DNA of 64,000 bases, taken from NCBI GenBank assembly GCA_964019135.1, contig OZ025257.1:23916352-23980351 (forward strand), in the 5' to 3' direction. A program made the position numbers and the translations under genes. Positions 1 to 12,500 of this stretch are shown here, piece after piece. The notes beneath the pieces were generated by a model, which was not told where the DNA came from, made no database searches, and was given only the letters and a program-made list of their open reading frames with translations. Origin of the DNA: Arenicola marina. Its lineage: Eukaryota > Annelida > Polychaeta > Arenicolidae. How positions within the stretch are numbered: position 1 is the first letter of the stretch; every line of letters starts with the position of its first letter.

Positions 1-215
1 GGGGGGAGAACGTTCGAGCATTGGGAGCGGAGGGGGGGAGAACGTTCGAGCATTGGGAGGGGGGGACGTTCGAGCATTGGGAGGGGGGGGACGTTCGAGC
101 ACTTAGAAAGAGAGAACGTTCGAGCACTGAGAAAGAGAGAACGTTCGAGCACTGAGAGAGAGAGAACGTTCGAGCACTGAGAAAGAGAGAACGTTCGAGC
201 ACTGAGAAAGAGAGA
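1..215. repeat. 25-bp minisatellite, about 8 copies
   Basis: A unit containing AACGTTCGAGCACTGAGAAA recurs every 25 bp at the clean right side. The left copies are G-rich and more variable (CATTGGGAGGGGG). It lies in the next DDX1 intron and may extend beyond the window. Confidence 0.9.
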
Positions 216-243
216 TATAGAGAGAGCGTTCGCGGCGCAGTGA

Positions 244-495
244 GGGTTGGTTGTATATTCAGAACGCTTTAATCAATTCTGCACATCTCGCGTCAATGGG
301 AGAAGGAAAGGAAGAGCGGAGCCATGTCCCCGGGGTTATCCCCTACTCTTTGCGAAGAAGGACGTGGAATCTTTATCCTGCGACCACACAGACATGGCCA
401 CAGCAGGGCTCGAACCACCGATGACGTTAGGCTCTCAGGTGGCCAGAACACTCAATGCGAGTGCCCTAACCCACTGAGCTATCGAGGCGGCCCCC
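244..495 (-). mobile_element. tRNA-derived SINE, family 1, copy A
   Basis: Read on the minus strand, a tRNA-like head has an A box (GCTCAGTGGGTTAG) and a B box (GGTTCGAGCC). A body about 130 bp long follows, then a tail ending GAATATACAACCAACC. The same order recurs in full or in part at 16304, 18235, 18725, 29178 and 30103. It sits 39 bp from DDX1 exon 18. Confidence 0.85.
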
Positions 496-533
496 GCGCC
501 GCCAGGGAATGTCTGGCCAATGCTACCACTTAC

Positions 534-3500
534 CGCCATCTTTTTGACGTCGAAGGAGTGCAGCGTGGCGGAGCACACGACCATCTGGAGCCGCTTGCCG
601 TCCGGAGTGACGTTCGGGATCTGGCGGTGGATCCGGCTGATGAGGTCTCCGTACCCCGCAGACAACAGGCCGTCCTGAAGGAAGGCGAGCAGGACCCCGT
701 CATTACCTAGCGCAGGACGCCATGCCCCCCCCCCCCCCTCTCCGGTCAGAGCAGACCCGCGTCCTAGTATTAAACTCTGGACAGCGATTTTTCTGAAGTA
801 TGCAATATTTTACATATGCCCGCAAGAACTGTCCTGCTGCATTGTGGGAAGAAAACTAGTTCCTTGTGACCCATGACGTTGGATAGCGCACTCCGTGTGA
901 CAGAAATTGTGCGCGGCGGTCGACCGCGATGCGGCCCGGGATGTTGAGAGATATTGTACTTACGCACTGAGCCAGGATGTTTGGAGACCTTGTACTGACG
1001 CACTGAGCCTGGATGTTTGGAGACATTGTACTTACGCACTGAGCCAGGATGTTTGGAGACATTGTACTTACGCACTGAGCCAGGATGTTTGGAGACCTTG
1101 TACTGACGCACTGAGCCAGTATGTTTGGAGACATTGTACTTACGCACTGAGCCAGGATGTTTGGAGACATTGTACTTACGCACTGAGCCAGGATGTTTGG
1201 AGACATTATACTTACGCACTGAGCCAGGATGTTTGGAGACATTGTACTTACGCACTGAGCCAGGATGTTTGGAGATATTGTACTTACGCACTGAGCCAGG
1301 ATGTTTGGAGACATTATACTTACGCACTCAGCCAGGATGTTTGGAGACATTGTACTTACGCACTGAGCCAGGATGTTTGGAGACATTATTCTTACGCACT
1401 GAGCCAGGATGTTTGGAGACATTGTACTTACGCACTGAGCCAGGATGTTTGGAGACATTAGACTTACGCACTCAGCCAGGATGTTTGGAGATATTGTACT
1501 TACGCACTGAGCCAGGATGTTTGGATACATTATACTTACACACTGAGCCAGGATGTTTGGAGACATTGTACTTACGCACTGAGCCAGGATGTTTGGAGAC
1601 ATTGTACTTACGCACTGAGCCAGGATGTTTGGAGACATTGTACTTACGCACTGAGCCAGGATGTTTGGAGACATTATACTTACGCACTCAGCCAGGATGT
1701 TTGGAGATATTGTACTTACACACTGAGCCAGGATGTTTGGATACATTATACTTACACACTGAGCCAGGATGTTTGGAGACATTGTACTTACGCACTGAGC
1801 CAGGATGTTTGGAGAGATTGTACTTACGCACTGAGCCAGGATGTTTGGATACATTATACTTACACACTGAGCCAGGATGTTTGGAGACATTATACTTACG
1901 CACTGAGCCAGGATGTTTGGAGATATTGTACTTACGCACTGAGCCAGGATGTTTGGATACATTGTACTTACGCACTGAGCCAGGATGTTTGGAGACATTG
2001 TACTTACGCACTGAGCCAGGATGTTTGGAGACATTATACTTACGCACTCAGCCAGGATGTTTGGAGATATTGTACTTACGCACTGAGCCAGGATGTTTGG
2101 AGACATTATACTTACGCACTGAGCCAGGATGTTTGGAGATATTGTACTTACGCACTGAGCCAGGATGTTTGGATACATTGTACTTACGCACTCAGCCAGG
2201 ATGTTTGGAGACATTGTACTTACGCACTGAGCCAGGATGTTTGGAGACATTATACTTACGCACTCAGCCAGGATGTTTGGAGATATTGTACTTACACACT
2301 GAGCCAGGATGTTTAGATACATTATACTTACGCACTGAGCCAGGATGTTTGGAGACATTATACTTACACACTGAGCCAGGATGTTTGGAGACATTATACT
2401 TACGCACTCAGCCAGGATGTTTGGAGATATTGTACTTACGCACTGAGCCAGGATGTTTGGAGACATTATACTTACACACTGAGCCAGGATGTTTGGAGAC
2501 ATTATACTTACGCACTCAGCCAGGATGTTTGGAGATATTGTACTTACGCACTGAGCCAGGATGTTTGGAGACATTATACTTACGCACTGAGCCAGGATGT
2601 TTGGAGATATTGTACTTACGCACTGAGCCAGGATGTTTGGATACATTGTACTTACGCACTGAGCCAGGATGTTTGGAGACATTGTACTTACGCACTGAGC
2701 CAGGATGTTTGGAGACATTATACTTACGCACTCAGCCAGGATGTTTGGAGATATTGTACTTACACACTGAGCCAGGATGTTTAGATACATTATACTTACG
2801 CACTGAGCCAGGATGTTTGGAGACATTATACTTACACACTGAGCCAGGATGTTTGGAGACATTATACTTACGCACTCAGCCAGGATGTTTGGAGATATTG
2901 TACTTACGCACTGAGCCAGGATGTTTGGATACATTATACTTACACACTGAGCCAGGATGTTTGGAGACATTGTACTTACGCACTGAGCCAGGATGTTTGG
3001 AGAGATTGTACTTACGCACTGAGCCAGGATGTTTGGATACATTGTACTTACGCACTGAGCCAGGATGTTTGGAGACATTGTACTTACGCACTCAGCCAGG
3101 ATGTTTGGAGACATTATACTTACGCACTCAGCCAGGATGTTTGGAGATATTGTACTTACGCACTGAGCCAGGATGTTTGGAGACATTATACTTACGCACT
3201 GAGCCAGGATGTTTGGAGATATTGTACTTACGCACTGAGCCAGGATGTTTGGATACATTGTACTTACGCACTGAGCCAGGATGTTTGGAGACATTGTACT
3301 TACGCACTGAGCCAGGATGTTTGGAGACATTATACTTACGCACTCAGCCAGGATGTTTGGAGATATTGTACTTACACACTGAGCCAGGATGTTTAGATAC
3401 ATTATACTTACGCACTGAGCCAGGATGTTTGGAGACATTATACTTACACACTGAGCCAGGATGTTTGGAGACATTATACTTACGCACTCAGCCAGGATGT

Positions 3501-6500
3501 TTGGAGATATTGTACTTACGCACTGAGCCAGGATGTTTGGAGACATTATACTTACACACTGAGCCAGGATGTTTGGAGACATTATACTTACGCACTCAGC
3601 CAGGATGTTTGGAGATATTGTACTTACGCACTGAGCCAGGATGTTTGGAGACATTATACTTACGCACTGAGCCAGGATGTTTGGAGATATTGTACTTACG
3701 CACTGAGCCAGGATGTTTGGATACATTGTACTTACGCACTGAGCCAGGATGTTTGGAGACATTGTACTTACGCACTGAGCCAGGATGTTTGGAGACATTA
3801 TACTTACGCACTCAGCCAGGATGTTTGGAGATATTGTACTTACACACTGAGCCAGGATGTTTAGATACATTATACTTACGCACTGAGCCAGGATGTTTGG
3901 AGACATTATACTTACACACTGAGCCAGGATGTTTGGAGACATTATACTTACGCACTCAGCCAGGATGTTTGGAGATATTGTACTTACGCACTGAGCCAGG
4001 ATGTTTGGAGACATTATACTTACACACTGAGCCAGGATGTTTGGAGACATTATACTTACGCACTCAGCCAGGATGTTTGGAGATATTGTACTTACGCACT
4101 GAGCCAGGATGTTTGGAGACATTATACTTACGCACTGAGCCAGGATGTTTGGAGACATTGTACTTACTCACTGAGCCAGGATGTTTGGAGACATTGTACT
4201 TACTCACTGAGCCAGGACGTTTGGAGACATTGTACTTACGCACTGAGCCAGGATGTTTGGAGACATTGTACTTACGCACTGAGCCAGGATGTTTGGAGAT
4301 ATTGTACTTACGCACTGAGCCAGGATGTTTGGAGACATTGTACTTACGCACTGAGCCGGGATGTTTGGAGACATTGTACTTACGCACTGAGCCAGGATGT
4401 TTGGAGATATTGTACTTACGCACTGAGCCAGGATGTTTGGAGACATTGTACTTACGCACTGAGCCGGGATGTTTGGAGACCTTATACTTACGCACTGAGC
4501 CAGGATGTTTGGAGACCTTGTACTTACGCACAGAGCCAGGATGTTTGGAGACATTATTCTTACGCACTGAGCCAGGATGTTTGGAAACATTATACTTACG
4601 CACTGAGCCAGGATGTTTGAAGACATTATACTTACGCACTGAGCCAGGATGTTTGGAGATATTGTACTTACGCACTGAGCCAGGATGTTTGGAGACATTG
4701 TACTTACGCACTGAGCCAGGATGTTTGGAGACATTGTACTTACGCACTGAGCCAGGATGTTTAGATACATTATACTTACGCACTGAGCCAGGATGTTTGG
4801 AGACCTTGTATTTACGCACTGAGCCAGGATGTTTGGAGAGATTGTACTTACGCACTCGTCCAGGACGTAGAAGCGGCAGTTGGAGAGCTCCAGCTTGCCG
4901 GTTGAGATGAGGTCGTCCAAGCGACCCGGGGTGCCCACAACGATCTCAATCTATCAGCATGGTAAATAGGTCAGCATGGTTACTACTAATGCAACGCTTG
5001 TCAAAGCAAATAAAACCTAGAAGTAAAATACCTGACATTGTTCACTGTGTTGTTGCATATACATATATAGTACACCAAGCTCCAGTGGAATTATCTGTTT
5101 CCGAGTCACTCACGCGTATGGGAAGTAGATTACGCTTTATTAACTACAATACATGACTATCATAGCAAGTACTTAGGTAACTTTAATGTCATAAAGGGCC
5201 ACAGGCCTATGGTACACAAATATGTATTTGTGCCATACTTGAAGGAGGGGCTCCCGGCAGTAGCGAATAAAGTAGTCAATTTTACTTGATATGTGTTAAC
5301 AAGTGAAGCTGTCAGCTGTACGTACCCCATTGTAGAGGGCCTCAATCTGGTCCTTAATGCTGGTACCGCCCATTACCAGCAGCTCCCTGCAGGTACAGAC
5401 ATTACAAGCCATAGTCATTAAAACAAATGAGCGACATACATGATAACAAGTGGCCTCTTCAACTCATCACATCATTTATTTCATACCATATGAAATGGCG
5501 AAAAGTAGTGCAATTGTCGCAAAATAGTGGTATAGTCGTAAAATAAGATAAATGCCGTAAAATAATGACACTGTCGTCAAAGGCTGTTATGGTCAATAAT
5601 TGTCAATAGGACTTAGTTTCATGTTCTGGACTACAATTCCATTATGTATGTAGCAAGACCATACTGTTCCTTGTAGAAGTTGAAAAGTCAAGAATATAGA
5701 GCAGAACAGGCAAGACATTATTACCTAATGCGTTGGCCACTCAAATGCTTCTTGAACTTCTGTACTTGGGTAAAGGTCTAAAATAAAAATAACGAAATTG
5801 CGTTGCATTATGGCCGTCGCATATATTATAAAACAGTATTTTGCAAAGTTTGCGTCACAAGCAGCAAGTACACAAAATCACATATACCAAAACCAAGGAG
5901 CGTTGTTTTATACTTCGTGTTGATGGAACCAAGAATATAATTCTGACGCGGTGTGTGTATCACAAAATAATAACAGAAATGAAATCCAATGTCGGTATTC
6001 TACGCCGTTCTGGTGCACATGAAGGCTAAATTTGGCCAAGAAACCTCTGGAGACAAAGTGCCACAAAACAATACAAAAATGAAATTACCTGTTCTGCAAG
6101 TTCACGAGACGGCTGAAATATAGGAAAGAGAACCAGCGGTTAAAAAAATGAGTACTTAACATATGGTTATTTGGTTGGCGTCCGTCCGTTTGCGTAAAAC
6201 AATGGATTTCCATTATTGCTTATTTAGACACCTGGTGAATGAAATGCTAACAATAATATTTCATCTACAAAAGCGGATGTCCATTTATTTAGGACACAAC
6301 TTGTAAAGAAAATAATAATATATTATAATATAATATTTTAGCGCTGACCCCATTGATGTTGCCTTCATACCTACAAATTACAAATTTGCTGACATGGCAT
6401 AATGAGCCAGGTTAAGTGCCCCCGCCCGGTGGCGCCGCCTGGTGACTTACCTCTATAATGATGGCGTACGGGGCGTTAGGCTTGGGGGCCTTGCTCGCGG

Positions 6501-9500
6501 AGGCCGCTGCAGAACCTATCAACAAGGAAAAGCAACAACATGTTTGTATCCATCCACGTTAATACAGTATACATCGGTTGCACATCTCGCAGCTCTCGAT
6601 AGGATGAAATCCGCAGACCGAAATCTGACACCGCAAGGGCGTAGACAAGGATTACACTTCATTTAAAGGCCATTGCAACCAGACTTATCTGTATCGAGTT
6701 AACCGAAACATACATTGTATACACGCCATACCGTGCACGCATCTATATTAGCGTTCAAAATATCACGGCCTTTTGTCTTCATTAGAGATATAGGCTAATT
6801 TGGGGCATCGACTTCGATTTAACAACATATATATATATATAGTTTAAATGGTAGCTCAGTAGAAATGTCTATACATGTACGATGAGTATGCTGGTCATAA
6901 GAACGGCACTTGCTGCCGTCGTATAGTCGTCAAAAATGGCTTTAATATCAAGTTTGGTTTCAAACCTGTACAATACAACTTACAAAAATGATGCACCGAT
7001 ACTGTAAATTATCCGGTAGTAACATGTATACTGCGACTATACTCACCGCTACAACTGGAGTCCACCACCGTCTCTTTAGGCGCATTGCTCAGACCCCGGA
7101 AACCACCCTGCAATATATCAGAGATACGTTCACAATCTGTCTGATAAATCCGTAATCTGAGTCACCCACTACCGAACTTATGGTTTCTACCATCACTCAA
7201 CGCAATCCCGATTCACTGATAAAAGACATACAGCTACAAAGTGCATTGTTTGTTACCTGTCTGTAATATTTGAGATAAAATCTTTCCTGGTAGTAAATAA
7301 ATAGATACCTGTGGCTTGTAATCGAATGGACTGTCCCCGAAGTTGAATTTGAGTTCCGCATTCTGTAATAAAAATACGATATTATCTGGTTAGGTTGCCT
7401 GATGAACAAAATCGAGAAAATCTAAGGAGATTCAGGATAGCAGGACACTTCGTAACGGTTCCCATGACACGAAATATATGCTATATTATTATTTATAGTT
7501 GTATTTATTAATGACAAGTTCATGAAAAAGGCATGGATCTATTTTTTTTTATAATTATCTTATGAAAGACACATGATGAGCAGTTTCAATTGCAAGTTTC
7601 AATTGCACCTAAATGAAACGATACTACCGGTAGTTACATTTCTCAAACAAAATTGTTATGCGAATGTTACACACAGAATGTTATTTTCTCAACTATATAA
7701 CGGTAAATACAGTAGACGCGTTGTGTGGTTTCACGACACGCGTCTTCAACCTTTGCAAAACACGGAACCAGTTATCTGACCTTTAGACAGCAGGATGGGT
7801 AGAAAGCAACGCTGTGCAGGTTAGCAGGAATATCGTAGGCCTTTCCGAAGTCCACTCCTAGAGGATAGATATACAACATCAGCCAGAGGGTAAACTCACC
7901 CCCCCCCCCCCCCACCACCACACACACACACACACATCTCCAACGGGTTAACTATGGCGACAGTGTTACGAAGAGCACCATGCTAACATATTTATATAAA
8001 TGTATGATTTGTGCATGATATTACGAAGCACCTTCACCTGCTTCCAATGACACAGTCATACAATATTCTTCACATTGTGGGTTCGGCTGTCCGACTTTTA
8101 TGAAAACACGAAATAGGAGAAAAGATCATTCGACACGACAACAATCAAAACCGTTTTTTCAAAGCGGACGACGTGTGAAAAGAGCAGGTTCGACATCGTC
8201 TGTTGCTTAATGACGGTTTTCAGTTAATCCTAAATGGCAAATAAAGGAATGCTCAACTCTTACAGTTTTTCACTGGCACCAGGAATCCATTCCATATTAT
8301 TTACACGGAACAATAATACAAATCCACAGCATACCGTTTTTAGACCACTTGATGGACATCGAGTCGAGGTCGAGGTAGCAGCCTATCACATCGTCCATCC
8401 CATAGGACTGGAAAACAACAATTTCATAACAAATTACAGATATATTAAAGCTTTGTTAACAACACGTTTATGTACTACATGCAACCAGTGGTGCTCTCGG
8501 GAGGTTCACCAAGCGCGCAAAATAAAATCCGGAAGAGAGCGGTTTGTGATTTTGTGCGGCGTTTCATCCAGTGTCATCCCAAGACACTCCCTCCGAACTT
8601 GCTGTTCCACTTGACAACCTATCTTTATCACCTTCCCTTTTACCTTTATCTCTATCCTTTAACAAAAAACGAGTCGATATCTTCACCAGCCGCCACAGAT
8701 ATCGATAACAAGTAAGAGCTTCGCAAGGGTCAACAAACACACGTGTTACCTCTCCGTAGCTGTCGAATTGTCTGCCGAAAGATTTTTTCCCGGTTCCTCC
8801 GAAGCCGAAGCTTTCCCGATCTGTACCCAAATCGTGTTTAGCCTTCATTGTGGACCAGCCAACCCGACACAGGCCTTCATCAGTAACCTTGGCCTCGAAA
8901 TAGTGCTTTCCTGCAGCGAACAGCAAACATACATGTACGTGAGGGAGGATTCTATAATGATAGCGACACGCTAGATTGCCGATGACGAATGGGCCTCTAT
9001 GACGTCACGAATGGGCATCCCATGAGTGTCAGTGGCTGCAGTGTACGAAGAATCTCGTACTCACCGGTCTTTCTTTTACATAAATGGACACGTCAGTTGT
9101 ATTTCAACCTTCACTCACTGTATCAGTAAGGTTACCTGGCCTGTAAAAGTATGTTATATAAAACATTTTGCAAATATTTCGTCTCTCGAATACGTCCATC
9201 ATTGTAACTGATCCAGTTGATCATGGTTATAAGTCACTTCGCAATTAATTCAGTAATCAATTCAACTCATTCCAACCTATTATGGTTTTATGTTATTTTG
9301 CAGAAATCGTTATCGTTAAATCGCCAGCTTTCAGAAGTTCCGCAAGTGATCAAACTAAGGAACACTCATTTCACTTACCTTGGCCTGAAACTCCTTTGGT
9401 ACAGCGAGTTCCGTGCCACCCCCCTTGATCCCGGCTCTGACACAGCAGACCATCACTGGTATCGATAGCTTGAACATACAGTAAGATTATGAGACATACT

Positions 9501-12500
9501 TCCATTGGAACGGCGCCATCATTGTTTAACTCTTCAGGTGACAAGGTCAACCACAAATGAAAGTTCAGTAACTTTATCATAAAGTAACGCTTCCATTTAA
9601 ACTGCAATAATCGTATTATCATATATATAACAGCATAAATGTCGAGCAGTGTTTCGGCTTTATTATACATGGTCCACATGCAGTGTTCACTAACACTAGG
9701 GTTATCGGCCATCAGTCAATCAAATTACTACTCAATATACTCACCCATACATTCCGTTCTGTCAAAGACATTCATCTTCCATTTATTGGACCCTGCAAAG
9801 AGAAACGTTTCATAAATATGTACGCATTTAATCGCCATTCCTACAGTAGAACAAACCTGTTACATATACGCAGTCAAATTACTTTCGGACTGCACCCTTG
9901 AATAAATACCGTCAGTTAGACCAGACCATTAGAAGGCTGTGAATGTGACAAAGACGAATGTAACTTTTATGTATACTACGGATGGGTGTTTTTGGCGAAA
10001 GCGGAAGAAAATAATTAACATGAAGGGGTTTCTGTATTAACTTGTTGTTTAGTTTAGTTTATTTCGTACTATAGGCTGGCCTCAAGCCAAGGAACTTAAA
10101 CAAGACACAAACAAGAGAAGAAACGCACAGTCATGACAGTACATACAAACGATATGAAAAGTGAACGTGGGAAACTTCAATAACCACTCTGGTATTTTCT
10201 TTGGAGAGCCAAGCTTACAAATTTACGTAAATTAAACATAACTTGCTCGTTGTTTGTGGACATCAGCTCTACAAATTTATCCATTGTTGGGAACGCATAA
10301 TAGTAGTTTTTTACGTTGACTTTACGAATATCGTCATACAACGAGCACTTTAGTAAAAAGTGAGCTTGTGACTCGACTTCGTCCACCCCGACGCGTTGAC
10401 AATGGATGCATAGCCTTTCTTGAAAGGGTAAATGTAAATGTCTCCCTTTTTCGTTCATCAAATTATGATTGGCGCATCGGAATCTGCTATACACGCTACG
10501 CAAACGTTTGAATCGTATACATGTGAGGTAGCGCTCGGGGTTTAACCAAGTTTTATAGCAGCAATATTCTGGTGCCAGCTTTGTATTGTCACACACGCGC
10601 ATGAAACAATATTAACTTGTTCAACGTATCTGACCTGTACTGGCGCCGGGTCCCGCCTTCCCTCGTCCCTTGCCCTCCTTCATGTCTTGCAGGCTCTCAT
10701 ATACAATTTGAATGATAGGAATACAGAACGCCTGGAAGACAAGCATGTAAAGATATTGTAGATGTACGTTTAGTCACTTAAAAACGATATACATGTATAC
10801 AAACTTATAATATCCCAAGTCACCAGCATATTAATGTAAGTACCTATATTAAAAATTAATGACAATCTGCTGGTAATTATAACTATCAAACTCAGGTACT
10901 ATCCGGTATATGCATCAGATTGTAATTATCATGCATGAAAGAGTTCACAAATATATCATAAATCTACTGTTTATGAATACCGGATAGATATCATTAGAAA
11001 ATAATATAATAATAACTACCCCTGTCTTTCCACTTCCAGTTTCTGCTGCCTGAAATGTACAAGATATAAAAACTCCATTTAATTTCAATGGTGATAACTG
11101 GGGTTCAAAAAGTTCACAATCATATTTAATTGATGCATTAGTTGTTGGTGTCATAAGTGGTAAATTTTGTGTAATGTTTTTTGTAAATGTATGTAATGAG
11201 GTTGAAATAACATGATAAATATATTACAAGTCACATAATGAAATTATATTACATGTAAACCAATGACATTACATGTAATCCAATGACATTACATGTAAAC
11301 CAATGACATTACATGTAAACCAATGACATCACATGTAAACCAATGACATTACATGTAAACCCATGACATTACATGTAAAACAATGACAATTCATGCCACA
11401 TTAATACAAAACACAGGGTAACTTACCATAAGCACATCACCACCACCCAGGATCAATGGAATTCCTTCTGCTTGGATATCTGTTGGCAACCTGACATTAC
11501 ACATAAAAAGTTGTGAATTTACAAGAGTAGGCAGTTTCCTATTAAAAAAAGCTCACGAACCTTTAAAAATACTTTAAAAAACAAATTACATCTGTAAAAT
11601 CGTAAATTCAAAATTAGATGCATAAATATCTAAGTGGTATCATCATAAAAAAGCAAAGGGTAAATAACAGTAATTCTGTGTTTTTACTGTTTTGGGGATT
11701 GTATGTCAGTGTATTTTACCATTCTACACAAATAGCCCAATTTGATCTCATGCCTTTCAAGTAAGATTTCAACAGCCAACTTACCCCCACTCCATTTCCT
11801 CTACTGCCTGAGCTATCTCAGGCATCACACCCATTTCTGGAAATAAAATAAAATTTGCTATTATTTTTGCCAAGTACTTGTTCAAGCACTACCTACATAT
11901 TGGTCAGACTATTGGGGATGGTAGTGACATTCTATGCAACTAATATATCTTTCAGCTTTCAAGTATACAATTGCTGAGGACTTCTAATACAGATTAAAGT
12001 GTTTTTCCCCTCCAGTAACTGATAGCATTATCCCTCTAAGTCAGGGTATTAGCCAGAGACCTGCATGCCTGCCGGATGGGTGGGCAGTTTCAATTTTGGC
12101 GTGATAGTGATCAGACTTTAAACACCTGTGTTAATAGTTACCAAAGAGCATAAAGCAACTAACCACTCTAATGTGAGGAAATCAGTTAACCTTGACTATG
12201 TAATAATATATATAGAATTACAAAAAAAGAGGTTGATTGGAACAGTAATTGAAGCAGCCTACTTACTTGCACCATCTTATTGATTTTTTACATTTTAGAA
12301 TCAAGACTAAAAGTATCTCAAAATTATGATGCATATATGTTTTATTTCTTTTTAAGTTTGTAAAACAACAATGTCAACATAAAATTGCATGGTTTATTTA
12401 TATCGTGCGCTGACGTCCTAGCCAGCTGCTGTCGACATCACACAGAATATACCGAAAAGCGAACAGGCTAGCAGGAATATAAAGCCAGCTACCAACTTCT

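Noticed and set aside
856-4158. 1100-residue minus-strand open frame of 12-residue repeats
   Set aside because: It is the 36-bp intronic array read through; it has no independent start and the period is a multiple of three. Kept only as possible alternative-donor product, not as a gene.
932-4857. CRISPR-like array (36-bp repeats)
   Set aside because: Units are contiguous with no unique spacers, and the DNA is an animal intron.
1125-4910. 1261-residue plus-strand open frame
   Set aside because: Antisense shadow of the same 36-bp array.
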